A stretch of 23,643 nucleotides of DNA from Amoebophrya sp. AT5.2 (lineage: Eukaryota > Sar > Dinophyceae > Syndiniales > Amoebophryaceae). Below the pieces are notes generated by a model. The model ran no database searches and was not told the origin of the DNA. It saw only the letters and a program-made list of their open reading frames with translations. Every line of letters begins with the position of its first letter. Within the stretch, counting starts at the first letter, position 1. The stretch covers positions 1 through 23,643 of the forward strand of contig RXOD01004347.1 of NCBI GenBank assembly GCA_005223375.1. Reading direction: 5' to 3'. This document shows positions 9,604 through 18,600 of this stretch, piece after piece. The translations under genes were made by a program, and so were the position numbers.

Positions 9604-10315
9604 CGTCGGTGTCTCTCGCGGTGCGTACGCGTAGTGATTCTCGTCGAATACGAATTTGCGTTTCTATTTGCTGTACTGCTGTTCCGTTTGGAATCCAAGT
9701 CGCAGGTCGGTGAGGACGGTGTGTGTCTATGAATCGAGGAGCTGCTTGATGACGTTGACAACATCAAAGTCGAACTTCGCAAGCACTGCTTCGACGATCT
9801 ATCATGTCAAGGATCCAGATCGCATGAGACAGATGCCGGAACACGTTCTTCGCTGAAAAAAAAACGTTGTGCGTGACGGCTACAGTGTAGCACTTCCGGC
9901 GTTTTTTTTGTTTGGTTTTTGTTCGTTCATCCGTGCTCGCAGTTCGCTCCATCACCACGGTTGCACCATCAATCAACGAGCAAATAAGTAAGTAGACCGG
10001 GGTCGGGCGAGCCGTCTTCTATCCTGAAAAAATATCAATTCGACGACCTAACCAAGGCGGTCCACCTCGTAGAACATCAATTGTAAAATATTTCTACTCC
10101 AACTGTATTTTCAGGGTCGTGGCTGCCATAAATTGCTTTTCGTGTATTGTTCTTCATATGCGCCTGGTGCTACAATATGCAAGCGACTGCAGGAGCCCCA
10201 GATGAGGCGCAGTGAACTCATGCGTCTTGATGTAGAAGTAGAAGATGATCGTGATACTTTTTACTAACTTGCGATCAGTGTGATTGTGAAGACATCTCCA
10301 GCAGAAGCAGCAGCG
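9604..10315. other. Intergenic interval upstream of the kinase gene
   Basis: 712 bp between the coiled-coil gene's stop and the kinase start. No convincing coding frame is visible; short frames here lack coding-like composition. It must contain the 3' end of the coiled-coil gene and the promoter/5' UTR of the kinase. The notable element is a poly-A/poly-T flanked palindrome at 9856-9909. Confidence 0.55.
9856..9909. repeat. Inverted repeat: A9-CG ... CG-T8 arms around a central palindrome
   Basis: The arm aaaaaaaacg (9857-9866) is the reverse complement of cgtttttttt (9900-9909). Between them lies the 13-bp near-perfect palindrome gctacagtgtagc (9879-9891). The element could form a cruciform or RNA hairpin about 250-300 bp upstream of the kinase start. 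Role unknown. Confidence 0.7.
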
Positions 10316-13300
10316 CTATGTAGTAGTGTTTTTCGATGCAGACGTAGCAATTATAGCTTCCTTTTTTGTTCGCCAGGATATGGTCGGATCGCTGCTCGCA
10401 ATCGTCCTTTTGTGCGCGGTGGCTGCCAATGGGCCCGGAAGGATGGTGGGCCGTCTTCCCGCGCCCTCCCCGCGCGTCCACGACCGGGCACCTGGGGCTC
10501 CCGCAGGAGAGACGGACCTCACGCCTCCCCCCGTATTTCTATTTCTAGTATTTTCAACATCTTGATTTTCCATGATCCCGGTACTAGTTAGAGTTTGAGT
10601 TACCACCCCATGTTCGTCATGTTCTGAAGAACCAGGAGAATTGAACGTTGTTGAAGGAACCCGCTGCATCCCCTGGCGCATCGCATCTTCTTCAGCGTGA
10701 GCGTCGAGTGGCTGCAGTAGTTTTCCTGATGCGTCAGCGTCGCTCGCAGTCGCCGTCGCAGCACCCCGACCCCCAGGCCACGTTAGCATTCCTTGCAGCA
10801 AAGAAGACGAGTTTTCGCTTTCGGTCGTTTTGGCGTTGGCCAACAAGTTCAAGGTACTCGTAGTCGTACTAGTCCCTGCGCCCCGCGTACTAGTACTTCT
10901 CACGCGCGCACTTGGACTTCCCGCCGCGCCGCCTCCTCCACCGAAACCGCCAGCGCCGACGTATCGCGAGTCCATGATCTGGACCTGCTCCCGTTGTCGC
11001 CGTACCTCCTCCCGCAGTAGATCCAGTTCGCGGTCCAGTTTTGACATCCGCTCCACGACAAACGAGCCGTGAAACTCGTCCAGGACACTTCCGATCTCTT
11101 CCTTCAGGTCCGCGACGCGGGCCTCGAGGTGGTTTTCGCGTACACACCCGCGGAGTTCGGACAAGCAGTTCTGCTCGAGGCCGCGAAGTTTTTGCTCCAA
11201 CGCTCGGCTTTCCGAGTCGATCCGCTGCTCCAACTTTAGCCGCAGCTCCTCGGTCTTGTTCCGGATCGCCTGCTTCAAGAAATCGGATTGCTGCAGCTGC
11301 TGCACAAGCGCGTGCTTCACCACCGTTTCGAGCTGCCTGGAGCTGCCGCTCGGCCCCATCGCGCCTGGTGGAGTGATAGATGTTGCGGTTGTAAGACCCA
11401 GACCCATGATGTTGTCGCTCGCACGCATTCCCGCGCTGCTGCCGTAGAAGTTGGAGCCGGAGCCTCGTCCTGCTTCTGCCGTGGTGTACGACAGTGCCGT
11501 AAATTGCGAAGCCGGAGCCGCCAACTCCTTCTGTAGCTGCTCCCTGTGTTCGCGCATCATGCTACTGAACTCCTGCAAGATTTCCCCGCGAAGCTGCTCG
11601 CCCTTTTGCTCCTGCGCGAATTGCGTCCCCGTTTTGTGTTCCTCCAGATCTAGCCGGAAAACTGCCTGCAGCTGGGCGACCTCGCGTTCCAGCATTCTCT
11701 GCAACATTCCGCGGAGGCTCAGCGAGCTCCCCGCCCAACTCTCGAGCTGCCCTTCCAGCGCTCCGCCCGGACGCTGAAAGTCCGCCAGCTTCTGCGCGAC
11801 GAGGGTGCGCGTGGCGTCGTCGGAAGCACCACCAGGAGGCGCGCCGCTTGAAGACATACCCGGGACCAGAGCGCTGTGCGAGAACTTGAACTTGTTCTGC
11901 TGGTCCTGGTGGGCCGCGCCAGAGGGTGCAGCCGCCTGAAGATTCGTTCCGGCGAGCTGCACCTGTTTGCTCGCTTCCTTCCGCACCTCGGAGAAAAGTC
12001 GCTTCTCGCACTCGTCTACGGCGCTCCCAAGGCGGTCCAGTTGCTGCTCCGCATGGGTGTTCACGAGATCTTGGATCATGTCCGCGAGTTGTCGCCGTCC
12101 CTCCTCCGCCGACACGCCGGCGTGGTATTTCACCTTGTCCTCGACGCGCAAATCCGCGAAGCCCTGCTCGACGAAATCGATGACGAGCGGCGGGAGCTCC
12201 CGCTCCTTCAGCCGCTTGAAACCGGCGTCGAGGTTCTTCACGACTGCGTCCTTCAGGGATCTCTCCAGCTTCTGCACCTCGGCGAATAGTAGGGGCCGGA
12301 AGACGTGGGAAGCGAGCACGTCATACACACGGGTGTTGCTTCTCGAATCCGCGGCCTCCGAATTTCCTCCTGCGGAACCCAAAGTGTTGGTGTTCACGCT
12401 ACCATCACCCAGCGCTACCGCGTCGCAGAACCAGTCGCTGAGTTTCTTGACGCCAAGCTCCCGCGATATCAGACTCGCTCTCAGGTTCGGTAGGTAGTCG
12501 TGCTCGATGCGGGTTTCCAACGCGGTGAGCGTTTCTGCGAACTCGGATCGCAGTTGCTCGATAACCGCTTGCAAACCCTCGCGCGACTTCCTCGCGAGCT
12601 GCGAAGCGTGGTCCCGCATGCGGGATTCGGACGCCTGACACAGATCCAGGACGCGCTGCTCGTGCTCCTGGGAAAGCAAAGGATTCTCCTCACCCGCCCC
12701 GTCCGCGGTTACTAGTGCCAGTGCGCCTCCAGCAGGTTCACCCTTTTTAAATTTAGTGTCACTTCCGCTGGATGTCCTGCTGGTGCTCCCGTCAGTAGCG
12801 CCACCGCCACTGTTCATCTTGCCCCCAGCTGGTGCCGCGCCGCTAAGAATCGAGTCCAGAAGTAGCTTCTGTTGCTGTTCAAAACTACCGGCCCCCGCCG
12901 TTTTCGTGCCGCCGCCGGCTCCAACATTTGCAGCCTCCAGCTCGTTCACTCGGTCGTCGAGCTTCGCGAGGTCTTTGCTCAGGTTTGTCTTGAACGCCGT
13001 GAGCAATTTGGTCGAAAGCCGCTCGCTCTCTGAGCGCATTTGCGCGAATTTCGTTTCCAACACCTGCAGGATGGCGTCCTCGTAGCTCTGGAAGTTGGAT
13101 TCCATGTGGCGGCGGAATTCTTTGTTTGACGTCTGGACGAGCTCGAGGTCCGCCTTCAGCGCCTGAACCTCCAGGACCGCGGCTTGTTCTGGGAGCTGCA
13201 GAAGGTCCGAGGACAAAGTAGAGCTCGTTATGGCTTTCAGTTTCGGCAGTGGCTTTGCGTTCTCGTGGTCGCTCTGGTGCTCACTGCCCGCGACGCTGCC

Positions 13301-14956
13301 GTGAGACAGCATCGACTCCGCGTCAGAGGGGGCGTCGGCGTTCATCTTGCTCGCTCCCGCAGTTCCGCCAGCTGCACCGTCGGAGGCTGGGGCTGCAGCT
13401 GCTGCAACAGATGAACCTGCAGCTCCCATTTTTTGTATCCCGAGCTTCATCAGCTTCAAATGTTCCTGCATGTCTTGCAGCTTCGCGTCAACTTTCGCAT
13501 CGACCATTGCATGCACCGAACTGGCCATTTTGGGTGCCACGACGGCCTCAAAGTGCTCCTCCACGACCTTCTGGATCGAGTGCCGCGTTGCAGCCGCGGA
13601 CGGGGACAACTCGTCTGCTGCGCCGATGGCGGCTGCCGCAGTCGTGGATGTCTCATCTACTCCTGTGTTTGAGACATTCAGTTGGCTCTTTTTGGCGACA
13701 GCCTCCGTTGATGCTCCTCCTGGTGTACTTGCATCGCCAGATGACGATGATGCAGCTGCCCCCACCAAATGCGGCTTCTTCTCATCGAAGCTAACCCCTC
13801 TTTCGCCCTTCGCCCGCGGCAGGTGCAGCGCATCGAATTCCGCGAGTTTCGCCTCCAGAGAGTCGCTCCTCTCTTTGAAGGCTTTTGCACTCGCGGTGAT
13901 ATCCGCTACTTCCGTTTGCAGCAGCTCGATCTGGTGTAGTGCACTGCCGATCCGCTCCTGGTTTTTCGTGCCCAATTCCCGCATTGCCGTCAACTTCGCG
14001 GCCCAGGCCGTCTCTACCTTCTCAATCGTCTTCTTCATGCATTCGACGGTCTCCTTCATGCTCTTCTCCCGCTCCTCCACTAGTTGCTTCCGCATCTCCG
14101 CACGGGCTTCTTGTCCTTGCTCTTTCAATCTCCTTTTTGCGTCGGACATCATGTGAATGCATTCCACGTTCAATTCCGCGATTTCCTTCGCCGAGTCTTG
14201 CCTCTCCTTGTCCAGGAGCTTTTGCCTTTCGACCCGCATTTCCTCCCGCAGCGTGTTCTCCATCGCGACGCGCGATTTCTCCCTTCTCGCTTCCAGCGCC
14301 TTCAGCTCGTCCCGGCGCGCGTCTGCGATCTCCATTTTCAGTCTCGTCCGCATCTCCTCGTTTTTGCCCACGTCTTTCTGCATCCTCTCCTCCATCATCC
14401 GTTTGAACTCGCTACTCATCGCCTCTTGCTCCCGCTTCAGCGTTTTCTGGAGGTCCAAAACCTCCGACCCGTGCGTGGACAGTTCCTCGCGGACATCTGC
14501 GCTCACCTCGGCCACGATCGCCCGCCGCTGCGATTCCACCTCCTCACGGATCTGCGCGAGCACTTCCTGCCGGAAGTCCGCGATTTTCTCCGAGAAGACC
14601 TCGCCCGCGACCGTGGGCACGTCTTTCTTCAGCACCACGTTCTTCGCGATGAAGGCAACCATCTTCTTCTCGAGCGCAGCAACCTCGGCGACCTGCTGGG
14701 TGTCCACGCGGGCGTTGTACTGCTCATCCGAGCGCGGCTGGGCCTTCGCCCCAGATTCCTTCTCCTCCTGGCTCGAAGCTGCATCCGAGAGAGCTGGCGC
14801 ATCCGATGTCGTGGCTTCTTTTGCTGCACTCGACGAGGAGGAATTCGCCGTATTACCGGACGAAGCAAAAAGCTGCGAAAGAACCGCCTCCTCGTGCGGC
14901 GCAGCTGCTGCACTCGAAGACACCGGCTGAGATGTTGACATGGGCAGCTTGGGCAC
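10316..14956 (-). CDS. Large multi-segment coiled-coil protein
   Basis: 1546 residues, single frame, function not recognised. The N-terminus is Ser/Ala-rich (1-85). A long charged helical region follows (about 88-380, e.g. EVLAQIREEVESQRRAIVAE and RVERQKLLDKERQ). Shorter helical blocks at about 455-510, 590-675, 760-830, 885-1000, 1080-1145 and 1205-1330 have heptad-like spacing of Leu/Ile/Val among Glu/Lys/Arg. Gly/Ala/Ser-rich linkers separate them, and the last ~200 residues are low complexity. There is no signal peptide or membrane span. This architecture suits a structural scaffold (cytoskeletal, basal-body or cortical), but that is inference from composition only. The ATG at 14956 is followed by a second at codon 6; either may be used. 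Several antisense frames of 250-290 codons across it are shadows. Confidence 0.87.
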   Translation of the reverse strand: MPKLPMSTSQPVSSSAAAAPHEEAVLSQLFASSGNTANSSSSSAAKEATTSDAPALSDAASSQEEKESGAKAQPRSDEQYNARVDTQQVAEVAALEKKMVAFIAKNVVLKKDVPTVAGEVFSEKIADFRQEVLAQIREEVESQRRAIVAEVSADVREELSTHGSEVLDLQKTLKREQEAMSSEFKRMMEERMQKDVGKNEEMRTRLKMEIADARRDELKALEARREKSRVAMENTLREEMRVERQKLLDKERQDSAKEIAELNVECIHMMSDAKRRLKEQGQEARAEMRKQLVEEREKSMKETVECMKKTIEKVETAWAAKLTAMRELGTKNQERIGSALHQIELLQTEVADITASAKAFKERSDSLEAKLAEFDALHLPRAKGERGVSFDEKKPHLVGAAASSSSGDASTPGGASTEAVAKKSQLNVSNTGVDETSTTAAAAIGAADELSPSAAATRHSIQKVVEEHFEAVVAPKMASSVHAMVDAKVDAKLQDMQEHLKLMKLGIQKMGAAGSSVAAAAAPASDGAAGGTAGASKMNADAPSDAESMLSHGSVAGSEHQSDHENAKPLPKLKAITSSTLSSDLLQLPEQAAVLEVQALKADLELVQTSNKEFRRHMESNFQSYEDAILQVLETKFAQMRSESERLSTKLLTAFKTNLSKDLAKLDDRVNELEAANVGAGGGTKTAGAGSFEQQQKLLLDSILSGAAPAGGKMNSGGGATDGSTSRTSSGSDTKFKKGEPAGGALALVTADGAGEENPLLSQEHEQRVLDLCQASESRMRDHASQLARKSREGLQAVIEQLRSEFAETLTALETRIEHDYLPNLRASLISRELGVKKLSDWFCDAVALGDGSVNTNTLGSAGGNSEAADSRSNTRVYDVLASHVFRPLLFAEVQKLERSLKDAVVKNLDAGFKRLKERELPPLVIDFVEQGFADLRVEDKVKYHAGVSAEEGRRQLADMIQDLVNTHAEQQLDRLGSAVDECEKRLFSEVRKEASKQVQLAGTNLQAAAPSGAAHQDQQNKFKFSHSALVPGMSSSGAPPGGASDDATRTLVAQKLADFQRPGGALEGQLESWAGSSLSLRGMLQRMLEREVAQLQAVFRLDLEEHKTGTQFAQEQKGEQLRGEILQEFSSMMREHREQLQKELAAPASQFTALSYTTAEAGRGSGSNFYGSSAGMRASDNIMGLGLTTATSITPPGAMGPSGSSRQLETVVKHALVQQLQQSDFLKQAIRNKTEELRLKLEQRIDSESRALEQKLRGLEQNCLSELRGCVRENHLEARVADLKEEIGSVLDEFHGSFVVERMSKLDRELDLLREEVRRQREQVQIMDSRYVGAGGFGGGGGAAGSPSARVRSTSTRGAGTSTTTSTLNLLANAKTTESENSSSLLQGMLTWPGGRGAATATASDADASGKLLQPLDAHAEEDAMRQGMQRVPSTTFNSPGSSEHDEHGVVTQTLTSTGIMENQDVENTRNRNTGGGVRSVSPAGAPGARSWTRGEGAGRRPTILPGPLAATAHKRTIASSDPTISWRTKKEAIIATSASKNTTT

Positions 14957-15139
14957 TGGGCTCTACTTGTACTTACCTTCGCATGAGTTTACAGATACGA
15001 TACCGATACGCTGATCCTGATTTATCGTTTCTTTTTCGGCTTCATTTCGTTCGTGTTCCGATTCATTTGGATTGTGTCTTTGGTCTACTATACGGAGCCT
15101 TCGTATTTTTATTTTTTTAAATCAATGCACTGACCTTGT
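14957..15139. other. 5' region of the coiled-coil gene, T-rich on the plus strand
   Basis: 183 bp upstream of the coiled-coil start. It contains cgataccgatac at 14998-15009, a 12-mer also found upstream of the 20117-22226 gene, and a run of T residues around 15102-15118. No coding signal is seen; hydrophobic plus-strand frames here come from T-richness. This is the probable promoter/5' UTR. Confidence 0.4.
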
Positions 15140-15628
15140 CTACTGCATCTCCCAATGCATTTTGCTGGCTGCGCCAGCCAACGCCAACGACCACCCCTGA
15201 GAGTTCACAATCACCCCCCTGAATTCGTTGAATTGCACGGCAACCCGCCTGATGTCAAAAAGCCACGAGTTCGATCTGGAGCAAGACCAAACGAGTCTGC
15301 CCAACGTGGCCGGAGCTCCTGGTGTCCTGCTGGTGCAGCTCTGCCGGCATGCCATAGATTGAGCGTAAGTACATCTACGACTACCACGTGCACAACAAGT
15401 AGAGTGTACTAGAGATGAGAGAGAGAGAGAGGCGGTTGCTTCCTCATCACCGCTAGTACACGACGCAGTAGTAGTTGAGCTTGAACATACGTGTTTCCTG
15501 CGACAATGCACGCTGTGCCCCTCTTCCAGAATACGTTCCGAAACGTGGACGGGGACGTGCCTGGCTGGGACTAGCCGGCTCGTTTCACGTGGTTCCTCCT
15601 CCCCAAAACATCGATCATTGATCAACAT
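15140..15628 (-). CDS. Weak small-protein candidate downstream of the 1134-residue protein
   Basis: A minus-strand frame from the ATG at 15628 to the stop at 15140 is open for 162 codons. The first part (MLINDRCFGEEEPRETSRLV...) and last part (VAVQFNEFRGVIVNSQGW) look protein-like. The middle is low-complexity and contains a CT microsatellite. An intron from 15490 to 15341 (donor GTATGT, acceptor GGCATGCCGGCAG, phase 0 both sides, 150 bp) would remove it and leave 112 residues. The evidence is weakened by a plus-strand frame across the same 3' half (15201-15362) with better codon quality. Probably only one of the two is real. Function unknown. Confidence 0.28.
   Translation of the reverse strand: MLINDRCFGEEEPRETSRLVPARHVPVHVSERILEEGHSVHCRRKHVCSSSTTTASCTSGDEEATASLSLSSLVHSTCCARGSRRCTYAQSMACRQSCTSRTPGAPATLGRLVWSCSRSNSWLFDIRRVAVQFNEFRGVIVNSQGWSLALAGAASKMHWEMQ
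15201..15362 (+). CDS. Possible plus-strand terminal exon, antisense to the previous candidate
   Basis: The 53-codon open segment ending at TGA 15360-15362 has high third-position GC and a convincing composition (SHEFDLEQDQTSLPN, then VLLVQLCRHAID). It is bounded upstream by an in-frame TGA at 15198-15200, so it would need an acceptor at CCCTGAGAG|TTC or a start at the internal ATG 15252. I could not find the exon that would feed it; the region just upstream has another frame (PTPTTTPESSQSPP) that ends in a stop. A strong-looking GTAAGT lies just after it at 15365. Low confidence. Confidence 0.27.
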   Translation, partial: EFTITPLNSLNCTATRLMSKSHEFDLEQDQTSLPNVAGAPGVLLVQLCRHAID

Positions 15629-15666
15629 GAAAGTCCCAGGCACGACGAGAAGATGCAAAGAAATCA

Positions 15667-15684
15667 ATGGGTCCGAGGACCCAT
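15667..15684. repeat. Perfect 8-bp inverted repeat atgggtcc-ga-ggacccat
   Basis: It lies 11 bp past the stop codon of the 1134-residue protein gene, in its presumed 3' UTR. A compact RNA hairpin with a 2-nt nominal loop (in practice a shorter stem with a 4-nt loop) could form. It may influence transcript 3'-end behaviour, or be chance. Confidence 0.6.
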
Positions 15685-15694
15685 GCTACAGCTA

Positions 15695-18600
15695 CTACGA
15701 CGACGACGATTCATCCTCTACATCAAAATGAAAAACATCATTATCATTGTCTTCATCCCGCCGAAGCCGATCCTCCATCGTCCTAGTTTCGCGCGCGGCC
15801 TGCTCGACGTCGAATCCAGCTTTGCCTCTTCGCATCCCCTTCACCAACGACTTGTACAGAAACTGGGTTTCCGCGTCGTCTTCCACGAAAATTTCATCCA
15901 CCACCACCAAATCCTCTTGCCGATGAAGATGATGACGCAGCTCTGCGTATTTCTTCACGAACGCGGGCTCGTCTGCTTTGGCCAGCTTCATGGCTACGCT
16001 CAGGCTCTCGTCTGCGTCTGCTATTCCCAGGACGCTCTCGCTGTAATTGCGGAGGGCACCCAACGCAGAAGCGTCTTGCGAGCCGTCAACATTTTCCATT
16101 TCCCCCCTTGTTTCTGCTTTGCTTTCCTTATCATCGTCTACTTTTCCAACATCAAAGGCTCCGGCGGCACCCTCCGCATCAGGTGACGGAGTCGGATGCC
16201 CTCCGGTGACACCTGCCCCCGGCGCTGCCGCCGCGGACCTTTGCTCTTCATGCTTCGCAGTCCCCGTTCGGAGCTCCAGGCCTGCGTGCGTGGCGAACTT
16301 TTGCAGCATTCTTCCGAGCTCCTGCCGTCCCACCATGTACTTTTCTTTCACTGCAAGTGCCAAGAACTTGCACACCGCCAGCTGCTCCCGGGGCGTCAAC
16401 TGCAGGACGCCTGTGGTTGTCTTGTAGGAAGGCGACCCCGACGAGTGCCGCGTCTCGATCGGCGCGTAGAGGGCCTCCGCCACCGCAGCCTCCAAAGCCT
16501 GCTGCTGCCGTCGGGGCTGCCCATTCGAATCGAGCTCGAGCCGCTTGAAGACCCCCAGTAGTTCGTACGAGAGCTCGCGCCCGAGGTCCTTCGCAAGAGA
16601 AGAAACGCCCCCCACAGGACCAGGAGGTGGAACTAGTGGTTCTACTGCACCAGCACCGCCTTCATCCATCTTCTTCTCGTTGGCCTCCTCAACAGGAGCG
16701 TGGTCTCCACCGCCAGGCCCGGAAGCGGCCCTCGCAGCCATAGCTTTTCTGAGATGGAAGTTGTCAAGCTCGTCGTAAAGGTCGGCGATACACTGGACCA
16801 GCTCGGTCATCGTGTCTTTCGCGTCCGCGGTCTCGCCCAGAAAATCCTCCTGAGCGGCCTGCTCTTCTCTTTTCCGTTGCGCTATCACGTCTTCTTCATT
16901 GTCGACGCCAGAGGACACACCTGACGCCCGTGCAGATTTCCGCCGTTTCTCGAGCGCCTCAGGCGGCGCAGCTTCTCCCTCAAACCAGACCCGCATGAGG
17001 GGGTCGGGCGGTTGGTTTTTCTTGTTTTTGAGAAATTCCTCCGTTTCATCTGGTGCGCTTCCATCTTTCTGTTTCTCTCCACCCTCCGCGCTGTCCTTGC
17101 TTCCAGCTCGTTCTCTGCGTTTTGGAACGCTGCCCTCATCCTCTGAGGAGGATGCAACGCCCAGTTTGAACGGGGAGCGGTAAGCTGGCAAGGTATCGCC
17201 AAAATCTTCTTCGTGCATCTCGTCAACAGCACCGAGCGACGGCTGGACGTGCACCTCGTCCTCCGAAACTGGTTTCGTTTTGTTCATGCTCGCCATGCTT
17301 TCCCTCGTCCCGCTCTCCCTTTCGCGCAGTGCAGCAAGTGCAGACGCTCCGCCGACCCCGTACTTTTTTCTGATTCCTTCGTCGTCTACCGCGTTCGGGA
17401 TGGATCCGGCACCACGACTGGTGAGAACACCAGTGCTCGATGCGCCTCTACTCCTCCTTCTACCCAGACTCTGCCTATTGATGATTTTCCAGGCCGTTTC
17501 CGCTCCGTCTGCCGCCCCAAGGTGTCCGGCGTTGTACCGTTCCGCGGTCTTTGCGGCGGCACTCAGATCCAGCACTCCGCCGGCGATCGCAAACGCCTGG
17601 CGCCAGCCGGAGTACACTACTTCGTCGTGGACCAAATCCGCGAGCGCCCGCTGGTAGAGCAGCAGTTCCTCGTTGGAAAGGATCCTCGCTGGACCGCCGG
17701 TTGCTTTCGCCTGCTCTCGCCAAGCATTCAGCTTGTCCCAGAGCACGGCGCACGGGTAGACCTCCTGCAGGAACTGAGGTAGGGACTCCGCGCCCTGCAA
17801 CCGTAATGCGGCTTCGGGCAGGCGCTGCTCCGCGTGGTGGTAAAACAACCGATACGCCACGTTCTGCAGACTGCCAACGTAGAACAACGCGGAACCGTGC
17901 GAACTGGCGTGCTGCGGCAGCTGCTGGAAGAGAAACCGGCACTTCTGGCGCCGCCGGACTTTGGCCACCGATCTACGTCGTGGCGCGGACGCTGCTGGGA
18001 CGCTACCGGCACCGCCATCGTCCAAAGGTGAGCTCGGGGTGAGGATGTAGTCCTCCGTCTCCGTGTCGCCGTCTTGCGGTAGAATGAGCTCAACGCGCTT
18101 TTGCTGGTTTTCTCGCACGTCATCAGTGGTGATTTTGAGCAGGCTTCCGTGTCTGCCGATCCAAGCTTCGTCGAGCGGTTCTTGCAGCCCGAAAAAAGCC
18201 AGCTTCCAGCTCGACAGTCTCCCGCTTGCCAATCCCAAAACTCCCGCCGGTCCACCTCCTCCCCCTGCTGGATGTGGCTCACGCTCTTGCTCACCTCCCG
18301 CAGCAGCACCAGCCGCGCTGGCACTTTCATTCTCGTAGTTGTTCGACACAACAGTGCGAGATCGATGACCCGCGCCGGGCGTGTGCAGCAGGAAATACAC
18401 GTGCCCGATCGGCTGACACACCGGCAACAACACGCGGTGCTCCACTCTCCGATGCGTCAGGCGTTCGGTCTTGTGTTCAAACACCGTTTCGCGGTGGTAG
18501 TTAATGTGCAAACAATCCTCTACTGCTGCAACAACTGGCGGATCCGCGGCTAGTTGTGGTGTTCCCACACGTCCCTCCACAAGCGGCGCAAGCTGCACCG

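Noticed and set aside
13347..14938. Plus-strand frames of 257-284 codons antisense to the coiled-coil gene
   Set aside because: Antisense shadows: Ser/Cys/Arg/Leu-rich strings mirror the Glu/Lys/Arg codons of the coiled coil.
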